From NCBI RefSeq assembly GCF_001435975.1, contig NZ_AYYR01000013.1:62001-126000 (forward strand): a DNA stretch of 64,000 nucleotides, written 5' to 3'. Numbering within the stretch: the stretch's first letter is position 1; each line of letters begins with the position of its first letter. Position numbers and translations under genes: made by a program. The notes under the pieces were generated by a model. The model ran no database searches. It was not told the origin of the DNA and saw only the letters and a list, made by a program, of their open reading frames with translations. This DNA comes from Secundilactobacillus collinoides DSM 20515 = JCM 1123. GTDB lineage: Bacteria; Bacillota; Bacilli; Lactobacillales; Lactobacillaceae. Positions 44,690 to 53,799 of this stretch are shown here, one piece after another.

Positions 44690-47131
44690 ATGGTGGCTGA
44701 TCATATTCAAGAACTGACTTTGGAAGAAGTCATGAGCGATCGTTTTGGTCGTTATTCAAAATCAATCATCCAGGAACGGGCGCTGCCTGATATTCGTGAC
44801 GGGCTCAAACCCGTGCAACGCCGGATCCTTTTCGCGATGAATAAGGACGGCAACACGTACGATAAACCGTTTCGCAAGTCCGCTAAATCCGTTGGGAACG
44901 TCATGGGTAACTTTCACCCCCACGGTGACAGCTCAATTTACGAAGCCTTAAACCGTATGAGTCAGGACTGGAAAGTCCGGGAACCGCTGATTGAAATGCA
45001 CGGGAACAACGGGTCAATGGACGGTGATCCGCCTGCCGCCATGCGGTATACGGAAGCCCGGTTGAGTAAAATCGCTGGTGAAATGCTGCGGGACATCGAT
45101 AAAGACACCGTTGATATGGTGCTCAACTTTGATGATACCGAGTATGAACCAACCGTCCTGCCTGCAAAGTTTCCTAATTTGCTGGTCAACGGTGCAACCG
45201 GGATCTCAGCCGGTTATGCGACGGATATTCCGCCGCACAACTTGGGTGAAGTCATTGATGCATTGATCTACCTAATGGACCATCCCAAGGCTGATCTGGA
45301 CCGCCTCATGCAGTTTGTGAAGGGTCCTGATTTTCCTACCGGTGGGATCATTCAAGGATTAGACGGTATCAAGAAGGCGTATCAAACGGGGCGCGGGCGT
45401 ATCGTTGTCCGTTCGCGGACGGCTATTGAAGACATCCGTGGCAACAAACAGCTCATCCGTGTTAGTGAAATTCCGTATGAAGTCAACAAAGCTGTTCTGG
45501 TCAAGCGAATCGATGAACTCCGCATGCTTAAAAAAGTGGACGGCATTTCCGAAGTTCGGGACGAATCCGACCGGGAAGGCTTATCGATTGCCATTGAGCT
45601 CAAACGGGAAGCCGATGCGCAAGGTATCTTGAACTACCTGTTTAAGAATACTGACCTGCAGGTGACCTATAACTTCAACATGGTCGCCATTAATCACCGG
45701 CGGCCAGAACACGTCGGCCTGAAGACGATCCTTGTTGCTTATTTAGAACACCAACAAGATGTCATCACCCGCCGGACGAAGTTTGAATTAGATAAAGCTC
45801 AAAAGCGACAGCACATCGTTGAAGGCTTGATCAAGGCGCTATCGATCCTTGACCAAGTCATCAAGACCATCCGGGCCAGCAAGAACCGAAAAGACGCGCG
45901 TGATAACTTAGTTAAAGCGTATGATTTTTCGGAAGAACAAGCTGACGCCATTGTGGCCTTGCAACTGTACCGGTTGACCAACACCGATGTGACCGCACTT
46001 GAAAAGGAAGCTGCAGAACTTGCGGACAGTATCAAGGAGTACCACAAGATCCTTGATGACCCGAAGGAATTGAACAAGGTACTCCGCGGTGAACTGCGCA
46101 GTATCAACAAGACTTACCGCAATGGCCGTCGGACCGAAATTCAAGACGAAATCACACCGCTGAAGATTTCGACCGAAGTCGTTGTTTCAGACGAAGACGT
46201 GGTGGTCATGGTCAGTCGTGACGGCTATTTGAAGCGGTCTGGGGTGCGGTCTTACAGCGCCTCTGACCCTGAAGATAACGGGTTGAAGGAAGACGACTAC
46301 CCGATCTTTATGGATAAGCTCAGTACGCTGGATCACCTGTACATGTTCACCAACAAGGGGAACTTGATCTACCGACCGGTTTACGAGATCAGCGATGCGC
46401 GCTGGAAAGACACCGGCGAACACATTTCGCAAACGATCGGTTTAGCCGATGACGAGCAGATCATTGCCACCTACGCGTTTTCTGATTTGAAGACACCTGG
46501 TGAATTCTTGATTGCCACCGACGAAGGGTACATTAAGCGCACCGAATTGTCAGCACTGCAACCGAGTCGGACCTATAAGAGCCGGGCTATGGTTTATGAA
46601 AAACTCAAGGCCGATGATGCCCACGTTGTCAACGTGACGTTTATGGCAAAACCGGAACAAACAACGGTCTTATTGATGTCAAAACTCGGCCTTGCACTGC
46701 GGTTTGACATTGCTGAAATTCCAGTCAATGGTGCCCGAACCACTGGCGTCAAGTCCATGAACTTGGGCGATGACGACTGCGTGACCGACATGCAGCTGAT
46801 CACTGATGATGACGTGGTGAGTCTGATTACCCAACGCGGAGCCTTCAAGAAGATGAAGGCCAGCGAACTGCCTGTGACAAGCCGGGCACGAAAGGGCGTC
46901 ATGGTCTTACACGCACTGAAGAATAATCCGCACGAGATTGTTGATTTCTTAAAGCTGCAGGATGACCAAGCAATCGAGGTCATTACGGATCATCGACGCA
47001 TGCATGATATCCTGCCGGCTGAACATCCGTTGAGTACACGCTATTCAAACGGGTCCTTCGTAGTTGATATTGAAAAGGAAGGCACACCGGAAATCTTAAG
47101 GATTAAGCCGACTTCCTTAACATTATCTTAA
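44690..47131 (+). CDS. parC: DNA topoisomerase IV subunit A
   Basis: 813-residue cleavage subunit. The active-site Tyr is Y120 in AAMRYTEARLSKIA. The quinolone-determining region GNFHPHGDSSIYEALNRM has Ser81 and Glu85, the usual sensitive-type residues. The C-terminal beta-pinwheel (about 500-813) shows repeated blades such as VVVMVSRDGYLKRSGVRSY and FLIATDEGYIKRTELSAL. The GyrA box is absent, as expected for ParC. It sits in a two-gene operon with parE and acts on the same terminus region that contains dif about 6 kb downstream. Confidence 0.97.
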   Translation: MVADHIQELTLEEVMSDRFGRYSKSIIQERALPDIRDGLKPVQRRILFAMNKDGNTYDKPFRKSAKSVGNVMGNFHPHGDSSIYEALNRMSQDWKVREPLIEMHGNNGSMDGDPPAAMRYTEARLSKIAGEMLRDIDKDTVDMVLNFDDTEYEPTVLPAKFPNLLVNGATGISAGYATDIPPHNLGEVIDALIYLMDHPKADLDRLMQFVKGPDFPTGGIIQGLDGIKKAYQTGRGRIVVRSRTAIEDIRGNKQLIRVSEIPYEVNKAVLVKRIDELRMLKKVDGISEVRDESDREGLSIAIELKREADAQGILNYLFKNTDLQVTYNFNMVAINHRRPEHVGLKTILVAYLEHQQDVITRRTKFELDKAQKRQHIVEGLIKALSILDQVIKTIRASKNRKDARDNLVKAYDFSEEQADAIVALQLYRLTNTDVTALEKEAAELADSIKEYHKILDDPKELNKVLRGELRSINKTYRNGRRTEIQDEITPLKISTEVVVSDEDVVVMVSRDGYLKRSGVRSYSASDPEDNGLKEDDYPIFMDKLSTLDHLYMFTNKGNLIYRPVYEISDARWKDTGEHISQTIGLADDEQIIATYAFSDLKTPGEFLIATDEGYIKRTELSALQPSRTYKSRAMVYEKLKADDAHVVNVTFMAKPEQTTVLLMSKLGLALRFDIAEIPVNGARTTGVKSMNLGDDDCVTDMQLITDDDVVSLITQRGAFKKMKASELPVTSRARKGVMVLHALKNNPHEIVDFLKLQDDQAIEVITDHRRMHDILPAEHPLSTRYSNGSFVVDIEKEGTPEILRIKPTSLTLS

Positions 47132-47168
47132 TTTTTATTAGGTATTGGTTATTTTTAGATTACATTAA

Positions 47169-47205
47169 TTGCACATTTTGCAAAGTATGGTTATTATAGC
47201 TATAA
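47169..47205 (+). promoter_or_regulatory. Promoter with overlapping palindrome before the LysR gene
   Basis: TTGCAC (47169-47174), a 17-base spacer, TATTAT (47192-47197). A perfect 12-base palindrome TTATAGCTATAA (47194-47205) overlaps the -10 and start region, as expected for an autoregulatory site. Confidence 0.6.
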
Positions 47206-47232
47206 CAAATACCTTAGGAGGCTTTCCCTAAT

Positions 47233-48201
47233 ATGAAAAGCAAGCAAGAAAGCATCTTCAGTTCGAAGACCTTGACGTACTTTTTGCAATTATCAGAAAC
47301 CATGAACTACACGCAAGCTGCGCAGATCTTAGGAATCACTCAGCCTGCCTTGACCCAACAGATCAAAAAATTGGAACGGACAGTCGGTGCCCGCTTATTC
47401 TACTCAGTAGGTAAGAAGCTCCGGTTGACCGATGCTGGTTACACAATGTTGGACGCCACCCATAAGATTTATGACATCTTAAACGACGCTGCTGATGAGA
47501 TTCAACAATCTACCAGTGCCACTCAGGGGGATATCAAAATTGGTATCTTAGCCTCCGTGGAAGACAGTGTCTTTGAAGACTTTGCCATTCAGTCTTACCG
47601 GGAAAATCCTGATGTGAAGATCAGCTTCCACATGCTGACAAGAAAAGAAATCTGGGATCGTTTAGAAAACAACCAGATCGACCTTGCCATCATGTACCTG
47701 CCTGATGAATCCATCAAGAATTGGAAACCATACGAATCTAAGCGGATCATCAGCGATGACCTGTTGTTCATTCACCATGACGAAAGTTTAAGCAAGAAGA
47801 AGCGAATCAAGTTTGCCGACTTACCAAATAAGCCATGGGCAACGTATCCAAACAACTATTACTTAAACCACATGATGCGTGAATCCTTCAAGAACGCGAT
47901 GGTCGACATGCCAACGAGTGTGGCACAATTCACCACACCACTGCAGTTACTGCGGTTCTCGAAGCAGACTGGTGCCTACACGGCATTGCCTAACTCTTTC
48001 TACGTTGGCCAAGGTGATTTTCCAAACACTTGGACTGCGCGCTTCGAACCAAACATCCGCTTTGAATTGGCGTTTGTCTTCCGGAGCGGAAAGGATAAGA
48101 TTCCACGTATCGGCCATTTCTTGGCTCAGTTCGATCAATATTTGAAGACCAAGGATTACCTATCACGGCTACAGGAAATCCAAGCTGAAAATAAAGAATA
48201 G
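47233..48201 (+). CDS. LysR-family transcriptional regulator
   Basis: 322-residue regulator. The N-terminal winged helix-turn-helix spans about residues 10-70 (LTYFLQLSETMNYTQAAQILGITQPALTQQIKKLERTVGARLFYSVGKKLRLTDAG). A linker helix and a periplasmic-binding-like effector domain follow (about 97-310, beginning GDIKIGILASVEDSVFEDF). The effector is unknown. It faces no divergent target gene, being followed by a terminator and ppaC, so regulated genes may lie elsewhere apart from likely autoregulation. ATG 47233 has TAGGAGG. Confidence 0.93.
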   Translation: MKSKQESIFSSKTLTYFLQLSETMNYTQAAQILGITQPALTQQIKKLERTVGARLFYSVGKKLRLTDAGYTMLDATHKIYDILNDAADEIQQSTSATQGDIKIGILASVEDSVFEDFAIQSYRENPDVKISFHMLTRKEIWDRLENNQIDLAIMYLPDESIKNWKPYESKRIISDDLLFIHHDESLSKKKRIKFADLPNKPWATYPNNYYLNHMMRESFKNAMVDMPTSVAQFTTPLQLLRFSKQTGAYTALPNSFYVGQGDFPNTWTARFEPNIRFELAFVFRSGKDKIPRIGHFLAQFDQYLKTKDYLSRLQEIQAENKE

Positions 48202-48245
48202 TTTCTGAAAGCGCGTAGAACAAAATACTTTTGCGCCTGGAATAT

Positions 48246-48300
48246 AAAAAAGGCTTCACCTAAAACCCACGAATTTGGGTCTTTAGGTGAAGCCTCTTTA
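48246..48300. terminator. Terminator-like long hairpin after the LysR gene
   Basis: A 14-base perfect stem (AGGCTTCACCTAAA with TTTAGGTGAAGCCT) has an inner ACCC/GGGT stem. A-rich on the left and CTTTAT on the right; the T run is short, so strength is uncertain. The following 48301-48506 shows no gene. Confidence 0.75.
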
Positions 48301-48506
48301 TACGGATATGACCAGAAGTGGTCGTTTGTTGCACGCATAGACTGGGTAAACCGGAATCAGTGAAGTAATCAGCATGGCACTGTCTATTGATGATAAGGAT
48401 TGTTGACTCAGCCGTTTTCCGACGCTTTAGTCATACCAATTGCGACGTGATACTTTGAAAAATTAACCGGCAATCCACGCTGAAGATGGTTACGGTGCCA
48501 TTTTTT

Positions 48507-48515
48507 TGGTATAAT
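48507..48515 (+). promoter_or_regulatory. Extended -10 promoter of ppaC
   Basis: TGGTATAAT, a perfect extended -10. A 9-base inverted repeat, AATCCACGC (48472-48480) and GCGTGGATT (48523-48531), flanks the promoter. Confidence 0.75.
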
Positions 48516-48537
48516 TGACTCTGCGTGGATTACATAG

Positions 48538-48605
48538 ACAGTCCGGTATTCACAACGCCGGTCGTTGTGCAGGACTGTTGAAAACAACACTAAAAATCTG
48601 TTTTT
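48538..48605 (+). promoter_or_regulatory. Structured leader of ppaC mRNA
   Basis: Two stacked stems: ACAGTCC (48538-48544) with GGACTGT (48572-48578), and inside it CACAACG (48551-48557) with CGTTGTG (48563-48569). A third weak stem, TTGAAAA with TTTTTCAA (48579-48607 region), ends just before the ribosome site GAGGAGAGA. It resembles no riboswitch class I know. Confidence 0.5.
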
Positions 48606-48627
48606 CAAGCTGAGGAGAGATATACAA

Positions 48628-49557
48628 ATGGCAAAAGAACTTGTCTTTGGTCACCAAAGTCCTGATACGGACGCCATCGTGGCTGCAAAAGCATATGCAT
48701 ACTTACAATCTAAGTTAGGAAAAGACGTTGAGGCCGTTGCCTTGGGCGAACCTAACATGGAAACAAACTTTGTCTTGAACTACTTTAACGAACCAACCCC
48801 ACGGATCATTAAGACCGCCGCTAATGAAGTTGATTCTGTTATGTTGGTTGACCACAACGAGCCGCAACAAAGCGTGAGCGACATCGCTGACGTGACGGTA
48901 ACTCATGTCGTTGATCATCACCGGATCAACGGGTTTAACACCGCTGCACCGCTATACTACCGGGCAGAACCCGTTGGCTGTGTCAGCACCATTATCACTG
49001 AATTGTTTGACGAAAACAAAGTGGAGATTCCCGCTCAATTAGCCGGGTTGATGCTTTCCGCCATCATTTCAGATACGTTGCTGTTGAAGTCACCAACCAC
49101 TACTGACAAAGACCGCGCTGCAGTTAAGGCACTGGCTGAAATTGCCGACGTCGACTACGAAAAATACGGTATCGAAATGTTGAAAGCTGGGACGAACTTA
49201 GCTGCTAAGAGCGATGCTGAATTAGTTGCTGCTGACGCTAAGTCATTTACCATGGGCGGCAAGAACATTCGTATCGACCAGATCAACACCGTTGATCTGA
49301 ACGATGTTTTGGCGCGTGAAGATGGCTTGAAGAAGGCCATGGCTGACGAAGCTGCAAAGGAAGGCTACGACCTCTTCTTAGTTTTGGCAACTAATGTTCT
49401 GGACAGCAACTCCGAATTATTCGTTTACGGCGAACCAAAGGATGTTGTTGAAAAGGCCTTTAACACAACGTTGAAGGACGACCGTGCCAACTTACCTGGC
49501 GTTGTGTCACGTAAGAAGCAGGTTGTACCACCATTACAAGGTGCCTTTGAAGGCTAA
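48628..49557 (+). CDS. ppaC: Manganese-dependent inorganic pyrophosphatase
   Basis: 309-residue family II pyrophosphatase that hydrolyses pyrophosphate to drive biosynthesis. DHH-type metal motifs are [19 protein letters not shown] near residue 7-25, [10 protein letters not shown] near 74, and [11 protein letters not shown] near 92-102. The C-terminal DHHA2 domain has [10 protein letters not shown] near the end. Family II enzymes are typical of Bacillus and lactic acid bacteria. ATG 48628 with GAGGAGAGA 8 bases upstream is chosen over the frame from 48565. Codon use suggests high expression. Confidence 0.97.
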   Translation: MAKELVFGHQSPDTDAIVAAKAYAYLQSKLGKDVEAVALGEPNMETNFVLNYFNEPTPRIIKTAANEVDSVMLVDHNEPQQSVSDIADVTVTHVVDHHRINGFNTAAPLYYRAEPVGCVSTIITELFDENKVEIPAQLAGLMLSAIISDTLLLKSPTTTDKDRAAVKALAEIADVDYEKYGIEMLKAGTNLAAKSDAELVAADAKSFTMGGKNIRIDQINTVDLNDVLAREDGLKKAMADEAAKEGYDLFLVLATNVLDSNSELFVYGEPKDVVEKAFNTTLKDDRANLPGVVSRKKQVVPPLQGAFEG

Positions 49558-49571
49558 TAAATGATTCCAGG

Positions 49572-49606
49572 AAACAGCATTGCCATGCCGGTGATGCTGT
49601 TTTTAT
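49572..49606 (+). terminator. Terminator of ppaC
   Basis: AAACAGCATTGCC pairs with GGTGATGCTGTTT (two G-T pairs), followed by T. The ribosome site of the next gene begins 4 bases later. Confidence 0.9.
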
Positions 49607-49623
49607 TTTAGGAGGGAAAACCC

Positions 49624-50781
49624 GTGAAAATCGTAATTGCACCCGATTCATTTAAGGGCGGGATGACAGCAAAACAAGCCGCAGATGCGATTGAATTAGG
49701 AGTGAAACGAATCTTTCCCGATGCTGATTACGAGAAGATTCCAATGGCAGACGGCGGTGAAGGCACTGTTCAAGCGCTTGTTGATGCCACGCGCGGACAA
49801 CTGGTGACAAAGCAGGTCACGGGCCCCCTCGGTAATCCAGTAAACGCCACCTTTGGACTCTTGGGTGATCGCCAAACGGCCGTCATCGAAATGGCTGCTG
49901 CCAGTGGTTTGGAAACCGTTTCAAAGGAAGAACTAAACCCACTGCTTGCCACTACTTTCGGTACGGGTGAGCTGATACTGGCCGCACTGGATAACCATGT
50001 TAAACACATTATTTTGGGCATCGGCGGCAGTGCAACCGTTGACGGTGGTGCTGGGATGGCACAAGCACTCGGTGTTCGGCTCCTGGACGCTTCAGGTCGG
50101 CAGCTTCACCCGGGTGGCGGTGATCTGGGACGCCTGGCCCAGATTGACATTTCAGGGATCGACCAGCGTTTAGCGACCGTTTCTGTGGTTGTCGCGTCCG
50201 ATGTGACGAATCCGCTAACCGGCGCCAATGGGACAGCAGCCGTTTTTGGCCCGCAAAAGGGTGCGACGCCTGCCATGGTAAGTACATTGGATGCCAATTT
50301 GCGACATTTTGCGACGAAAATCTACTCGGCGCTGGGGCTTGATGTTGATCAACGACCCGGAGCGGGTGCCGCGGGTGGTCTCGGTGCTGGATTAATGGCG
50401 TTTACTGGTGCTGATCTGCAACCTGGTATTGCGATTATGATAAAGTACACACACCTGAGGGAACGTGCTGAAAAGGCTGATCTGGTGTTTACTGGTGAGG
50501 GACAGGTCGACTTTCAGACCCAGTTTGGCAAGACACCGTTTGGCGTCGCCACGGCAACTAAAGCGGTTGCGCCGTACGCGCCGGTTATCGTTTTGACCGG
50601 TAACGTTGGCAAGGGCAGTGACGTTTTGTTTAACCTCGGAATTGATGCGATTTTTGCGATTGAACAGGGGGTCTCGTCGTTGTCCGATGCCATCAAAAAT
50701 GGACCCGCCAATTTAGTGGCAACGGCCGAACAGGTGGCACGGATTATTCAGCAAACCAGCAAATACATTGATAAAGTTTGA
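49624..50781 (+). CDS. glxK: Glycerate kinase (GlxK/GarK type)
   Basis: 385-residue glycerate kinase that phosphorylates glycerate, feeding lower glycolysis. The N-terminal signature is KIVIAPDSFKGGMTAKQAADAIELG, followed by PMADGGEGTVQALVDAT near residue 41. Later motifs are GIGGSATVDGGAGMAQALG near 135, GAGAAGGLGAGLMAF near 247, and VFTGEGQVDFQTQFGKTPFGVA near 288. The product may be 2-phosphoglycerate or 3-phosphoglycerate. It starts at GTG 49624 just after the ppaC terminator and has its own terminator. No transporter or regulator lies beside it. Confidence 0.95.
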   Translation: MKIVIAPDSFKGGMTAKQAADAIELGVKRIFPDADYEKIPMADGGEGTVQALVDATRGQLVTKQVTGPLGNPVNATFGLLGDRQTAVIEMAAASGLETVSKEELNPLLATTFGTGELILAALDNHVKHIILGIGGSATVDGGAGMAQALGVRLLDASGRQLHPGGGDLGRLAQIDISGIDQRLATVSVVVASDVTNPLTGANGTAAVFGPQKGATPAMVSTLDANLRHFATKIYSALGLDVDQRPGAGAAGGLGAGLMAFTGADLQPGIAIMIKYTHLRERAEKADLVFTGEGQVDFQTQFGKTPFGVATATKAVAPYAPVIVLTGNVGKGSDVLFNLGIDAIFAIEQGVSSLSDAIKNGPANLVATAEQVARIIQQTSKYIDKV

Positions 50782-50910
50782 GGATGGCGCGTGGGGAAAA
50801 CACGGTTTGTTACACGCGCTTTCCTATGATTATTCACGCCGTTGTATTCAGAGACACGCTTTCTTAGGCAGTTGAAGGACCCGCGTTTCACAAACCAAAG
50901 ACTTGCATAG

Positions 50911-50970
50911 AAGCGACCTATTTTACACAGTCCGAGCCTGGATTTTATAAAATAGGCCGCTTTCTGTTTC
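50911..50970 (+). terminator. Terminator-like hairpin after glycerate kinase
   Basis: AAGCGACCTATTTTA pairs with TAAAATAGGCCGCTT (one mismatch) around a 22-base loop, followed by TTCTGTTTC. It is 130 bases after the stop; the bases between show no gene. Confidence 0.65.
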
Positions 50971-51011
50971 AGTCCTTAACCGGTTTGCGACACTATCGTT
51001 AGGCAGATTGC

Positions 51012-51062
51012 TTGTTTGCTGGCGGAATCGTGCTATACTCAATTAGGTTGTACACAACCTAA
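51012..51062 (+). promoter_or_regulatory. msrB-msrA promoter with operator-like palindrome
   Basis: TTGTTT (51012-51017), a 16-base spacer, TATACT (51034-51039) with TG two bases before it. Immediately after, TTAGGTTGT (51043-51051), AC, ACAACCTAA (51054-51062) form a perfect 9-base inverted repeat over the start point. This is how a MarR/OhrR-type repressor site would look; the regulator is not in the window. Confidence 0.7.
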
Positions 51063-51134
51063 AAATGTTTGTCTGTATAGTGCGTTTTGGAAATGCAACA
51101 GCATTAGGCAGAATAACTAGTGAGGAGTGATCAG

Positions 51135-51578
51135 ATGGCAGAATCACAAGATGAGTTAAAACAACGATTATCCCAGGAGGCCTATGAGGTGACGCAGCAC
51201 GCTGCGACGGAACGGCCATTTAGCGGACAATACGATGATTTTTATCAAGCAGGCATTTACGTTGATATTGTCAGTGGTCAGCCGTTATTTAGTTCAACCA
51301 ATAAGTATGATGCCGGCTGTGGCTGGCCATCTTTCACGCATCCCATTGATGCAAAGGCGCTCGATAGCAATCTCGATACTTCCCATGGCATGATCAGAAA
51401 TGAAGTTCGTTCTCAAGAGGCAGCATCCCATTTAGGACACGTGTTTGAGGATGGTCCGCAGGAGGCGGGAGGTTTGCGCTACTGCATCAATTCAGCGGCG
51501 TTGAAATTTATTCCCGTTGAAGAATTGGACGCTGCCGGGTACAGTCAGTACAAGACCTTATTTGATAAGGGGGAATGA
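51135..51578 (+). CDS. msrB: Peptide methionine-R-sulfoxide reductase
   Basis: 147-residue repair enzyme that reduces methionine-R-sulfoxide. The catalytic Cys is C117 in [10 protein letters not shown], and the resolving Cys is C62 in [12 protein letters not shown]. The two CxxC zinc motifs of many MsrB proteins are absent. [26 protein letters not shown] near 83-108 is characteristic. GAGGAGTGA selects ATG 51135 over GTG 51120. msrA follows after 2 bases, so both stereoisomers are handled by one operon. Confidence 0.97.
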   Translation: MAESQDELKQRLSQEAYEVTQHAATERPFSGQYDDFYQAGIYVDIVSGQPLFSSTNKYDAGCGWPSFTHPIDAKALDSNLDTSHGMIRNEVRSQEAASHLGHVFEDGPQEAGGLRYCINSAALKFIPVEELDAAGYSQYKTLFDKGE

Positions 51579-51580
51579 CG

Positions 51581-52099
51581 ATGAGCGAAACGGCAATTTT
51601 TGCTGGCGGGTGTTTCTGGTGCATGGTCCAACCATTTGACGAACAGCCGGGAATCGAAAAAGTGATTTCAGGCTACACTAGTGGTCACGTACCCAATCCG
51701 ACATATGAGCAGGTTGCGAGCCACACAACTGGCCATACTGAAGCCGTTGAGATCACGTTTGATCCTAACGTCATTTCATACGACCAACTCGTTGAAATCT
51801 ACTGGCGTCAAACGGATCCAACTGATGCAATGGGCCAATTTCAAGACCGAGGCGACTCGTATCGACCAGTGATTTTCGTAAAAAACGATGATCAACGTCG
51901 AATTGCCACCGCTTCTCGCGAGGCTTTGGCTAACTCCGGCCGGTTTGATGCACCAATCGTGACGGAGATTGAAGATGCAAAGCCGTTTTACCCAGCAGAG
52001 GATTATCACCAAGACTTTTATAAAAAGAATCCATTCCGCTATCAAATTGAGGAAATGGGTGGCCGGACCGCGTTTATCAAACGTAACTGGCAGGGTTAG
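51581..52099 (+). CDS. msrA: Peptide methionine-S-sulfoxide reductase
   Basis: 172-residue enzyme. GGCFWC (C11 and C14) supplies the catalytic Cys; C14 is the only other Cys in the protein, so the usual C-terminal resolving cysteines are missing and thioredoxin or C14 must complete the cycle. [32 protein letters not shown] near 31-62 and YRPVIF near 96 are family motifs. AAGGGGG is well spaced for ATG 51581; ATG 51575 is also in frame but too close to it. Shares the msrB promoter and operator. Confidence 0.96.
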   Translation: MSETAIFAGGCFWCMVQPFDEQPGIEKVISGYTSGHVPNPTYEQVASHTTGHTEAVEITFDPNVISYDQLVEIYWRQTDPTDAMGQFQDRGDSYRPVIFVKNDDQRRIATASREALANSGRFDAPIVTEIEDAKPFYPAEDYHQDFYKKNPFRYQIEEMGGRTAFIKRNWQG

Positions 52100-52189
52100 T
52101 TTTATTAAGTTTACTCAAAAAAGCACCAACGTTTTCAATACAATACAAACAATACAAGAATTTTAGCTTAAGCGACATTAAGCTGTTAG

Positions 52190-52219
52190 AGAGATTGCGC
52201 GGAAAACAATCTCTTTTTT
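52190..52219 (+). terminator. Terminator of msrB-msrA
   Basis: AGAGATTG pairs with CAATCTCT, followed by six T. Confidence 0.9.
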
Positions 52220-52359
52220 AATTTGTTTCATCATGCACAAAGGTACGCACACCACCGTTTCTAAGCCTTATCCGAAGCAGTTTAGTGGAAAAACGTTTGC
52301 AAAATCGCTAGAATTAACGGAAAATAGAGATTGAATAAAGGACTAAGGAGCTGGTTTTT

Positions 52360-52737
52360 GTGCGAAAACAAGCAGTAATTTCCTCTTGGATCACAGCGGC
52401 GTGCTTGTGCATTGCGACTGTGTTATCAGCAGCGTTTCAGCAGCATATCACGTACATGATTGGAATTAACATTCTCAGCTATTTGGGCGTGTATGGTATC
52501 TGTATTTACTTATCAAAAAACAATTCGACTGAAAAGATTGTGTTGACGCTGGTAAACATTTTGGCGATTTTTATGATGTTGTCATGGATGTACATGGCGG
52601 TTCAAAAATTCAGCGTGATTGGCATTGTCTTGATGGTCATCGTAGGTATTGTCGGGATCATCGGTGCTGGCTGGAGCATTTTTGCCAACAACAAGTTCCA
52701 AAAGATGCACTCGGATACTAGCAATTCAAATGAGTAA
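52360..52737 (+). CDS. Small four-helix membrane protein, unknown function
   Basis: 125 residues that I do not recognise. Four hydrophobic segments are predicted by eye at about 7-27, 31-52, 60-82 and 85-108, with a short charged loop (KNNSTEK) and a polar C-terminus ending SDTSNSNE. Start GTG 52360 has AAGGAG. It stands alone between terminators and is the last gene before the dif region. No transport or enzyme motif is visible. Confidence 0.75.
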   Translation: MRKQAVISSWITAACLCIATVLSAAFQQHITYMIGINILSYLGVYGICIYLSKNNSTEKIVLTLVNILAIFMMLSWMYMAVQKFSVIGIVLMVIVGIVGIIGAGWSIFANNKFQKMHSDTSNSNE

Positions 52738-52759
52738 CGATCCAATCATTCTTAAAGTG

Positions 52760-52788
52760 AAGTCTGAGCGCTGGCTTGGACTTTTTTG
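52760..52788 (+). terminator. Terminator of the small membrane protein gene
   Basis: AAGTCTGAGC pairs with GCTTGGACTT around GCTG, followed by T. Confidence 0.9.
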
Positions 52789-52823
52789 TTTGGCGACTAA
52801 TGCGTAAGTGAAACGTGCAAAAA

Positions 52824-52847
52824 TAAGCGGTAATTTAAGCGGTAATT
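52824..52847 (+). repeat. Two tandem 12-base repeats near dif
   Basis: TAAGCGGTAATT occurs twice head to tail, ending 82 bases before dif. Possible protein-binding sites; nothing else supports a function. Confidence 0.7.
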
Positions 52848-52912
52848 GGGGATAATTGATCATTGATTAAAATACAAAAGTTCATAATCAAAGGCGCTCA
52901 ATATGACGAACC

Positions 52913-52943
52913 ATATTATTCAAAGCACTACTTTGAATAATAT
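52913..52943. repeat. Inverted repeat made from the dif left arm
   Basis: ATATTATTCAAAG (52913-52925), spacer CACTA, CTTTGAATAATAT (52931-52943): perfect 13-base arms. The right arm is the XerC half-site and part of the centre of dif, so half of dif is present a second time in inverse orientation. Confidence 0.9.
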
Positions 52944-52957
52944 ATATTATGTAAAGT
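52930..52957 (+). other. Chromosome dimer resolution site dif
   Basis: A 28-base site with the XerC arm ACTTTGAATAA, centre TATATA and XerD arm TTATGTAAAGT. The B. subtilis dif site as I recall it has centre TATATA and XerD arm TTATGTAAACT, so centre plus right arm match at 16 of 17 positions, and the left arm shares ACTT and the final AA. XerC and XerD are both encoded in this window. This marks the replication terminus. Confidence 0.92.
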
Positions 52958-53799
52958 AGAGATAAATTTCTGGGGGAAGCCTGATTATAGCGTCTTCCCT
53001 GTTTATCTTTGTCTCCAAAAAAGTTTATGTTTATGTTGGCGTCAAATAACGTCATCGTCATTTAACTAGCAACTCCTTTACAGTTAACCGTGAACGTTTG
53101 CTAGTGATGCGTGATGTTTTCGATTGACGTTACCAATCTGCATTCAGTCCTTTATCTTGAGTTTGCCTTGGTGATTTTAAGATAAACTCATTTGCAAAAG
53201 CTACTCAGATTAATTTACTGGCTGAATTGCCAATTCGGCGTGTTAAAACATTGCTAATCTAAAAATCGTTACTCAAATTGATACGTTGCATGATAGTTCA
53301 TTCATAATGACATGACCAACCAACGTTCAGCTCGAAAATAACGGCGCGTTCTAAGAAAGATTCGTGGTCAGTTATCCGTCTTATAACTGAACTGAGCGTC
53401 AGAATGCGTCTGAGTAAATGGCTATCTGCTAAACGTTGATATAACAGCGTTTGTCGTTCGTGGAAAGCCCAACATGTGGTGTAAACTAAGAAATAATGTC
53501 TGATTTGCTACTGACTAGACTTGATGACGAGTACTGATGAACAGAATTTGCTATGCGTTTGAAATTGCATTCATGATCTATGATTGATTCCGAGTCTTAA
53601 CCATGTTAGTTGCATAAATTTGTGCTTGTTTTAAAGTTAATCCCAATATTTAGTCCAAAAATCCAGAAGCATTTGCACTACAAAATGATTAAAACACCGC
53701 CATATCAGCCATTACAAGACATTTAATTCCGATATCAAGCAAATTCATAATCCAAGGATCCAGTTATTCAGAAAACTAGCTGATTCGACTCAGCTTTCG

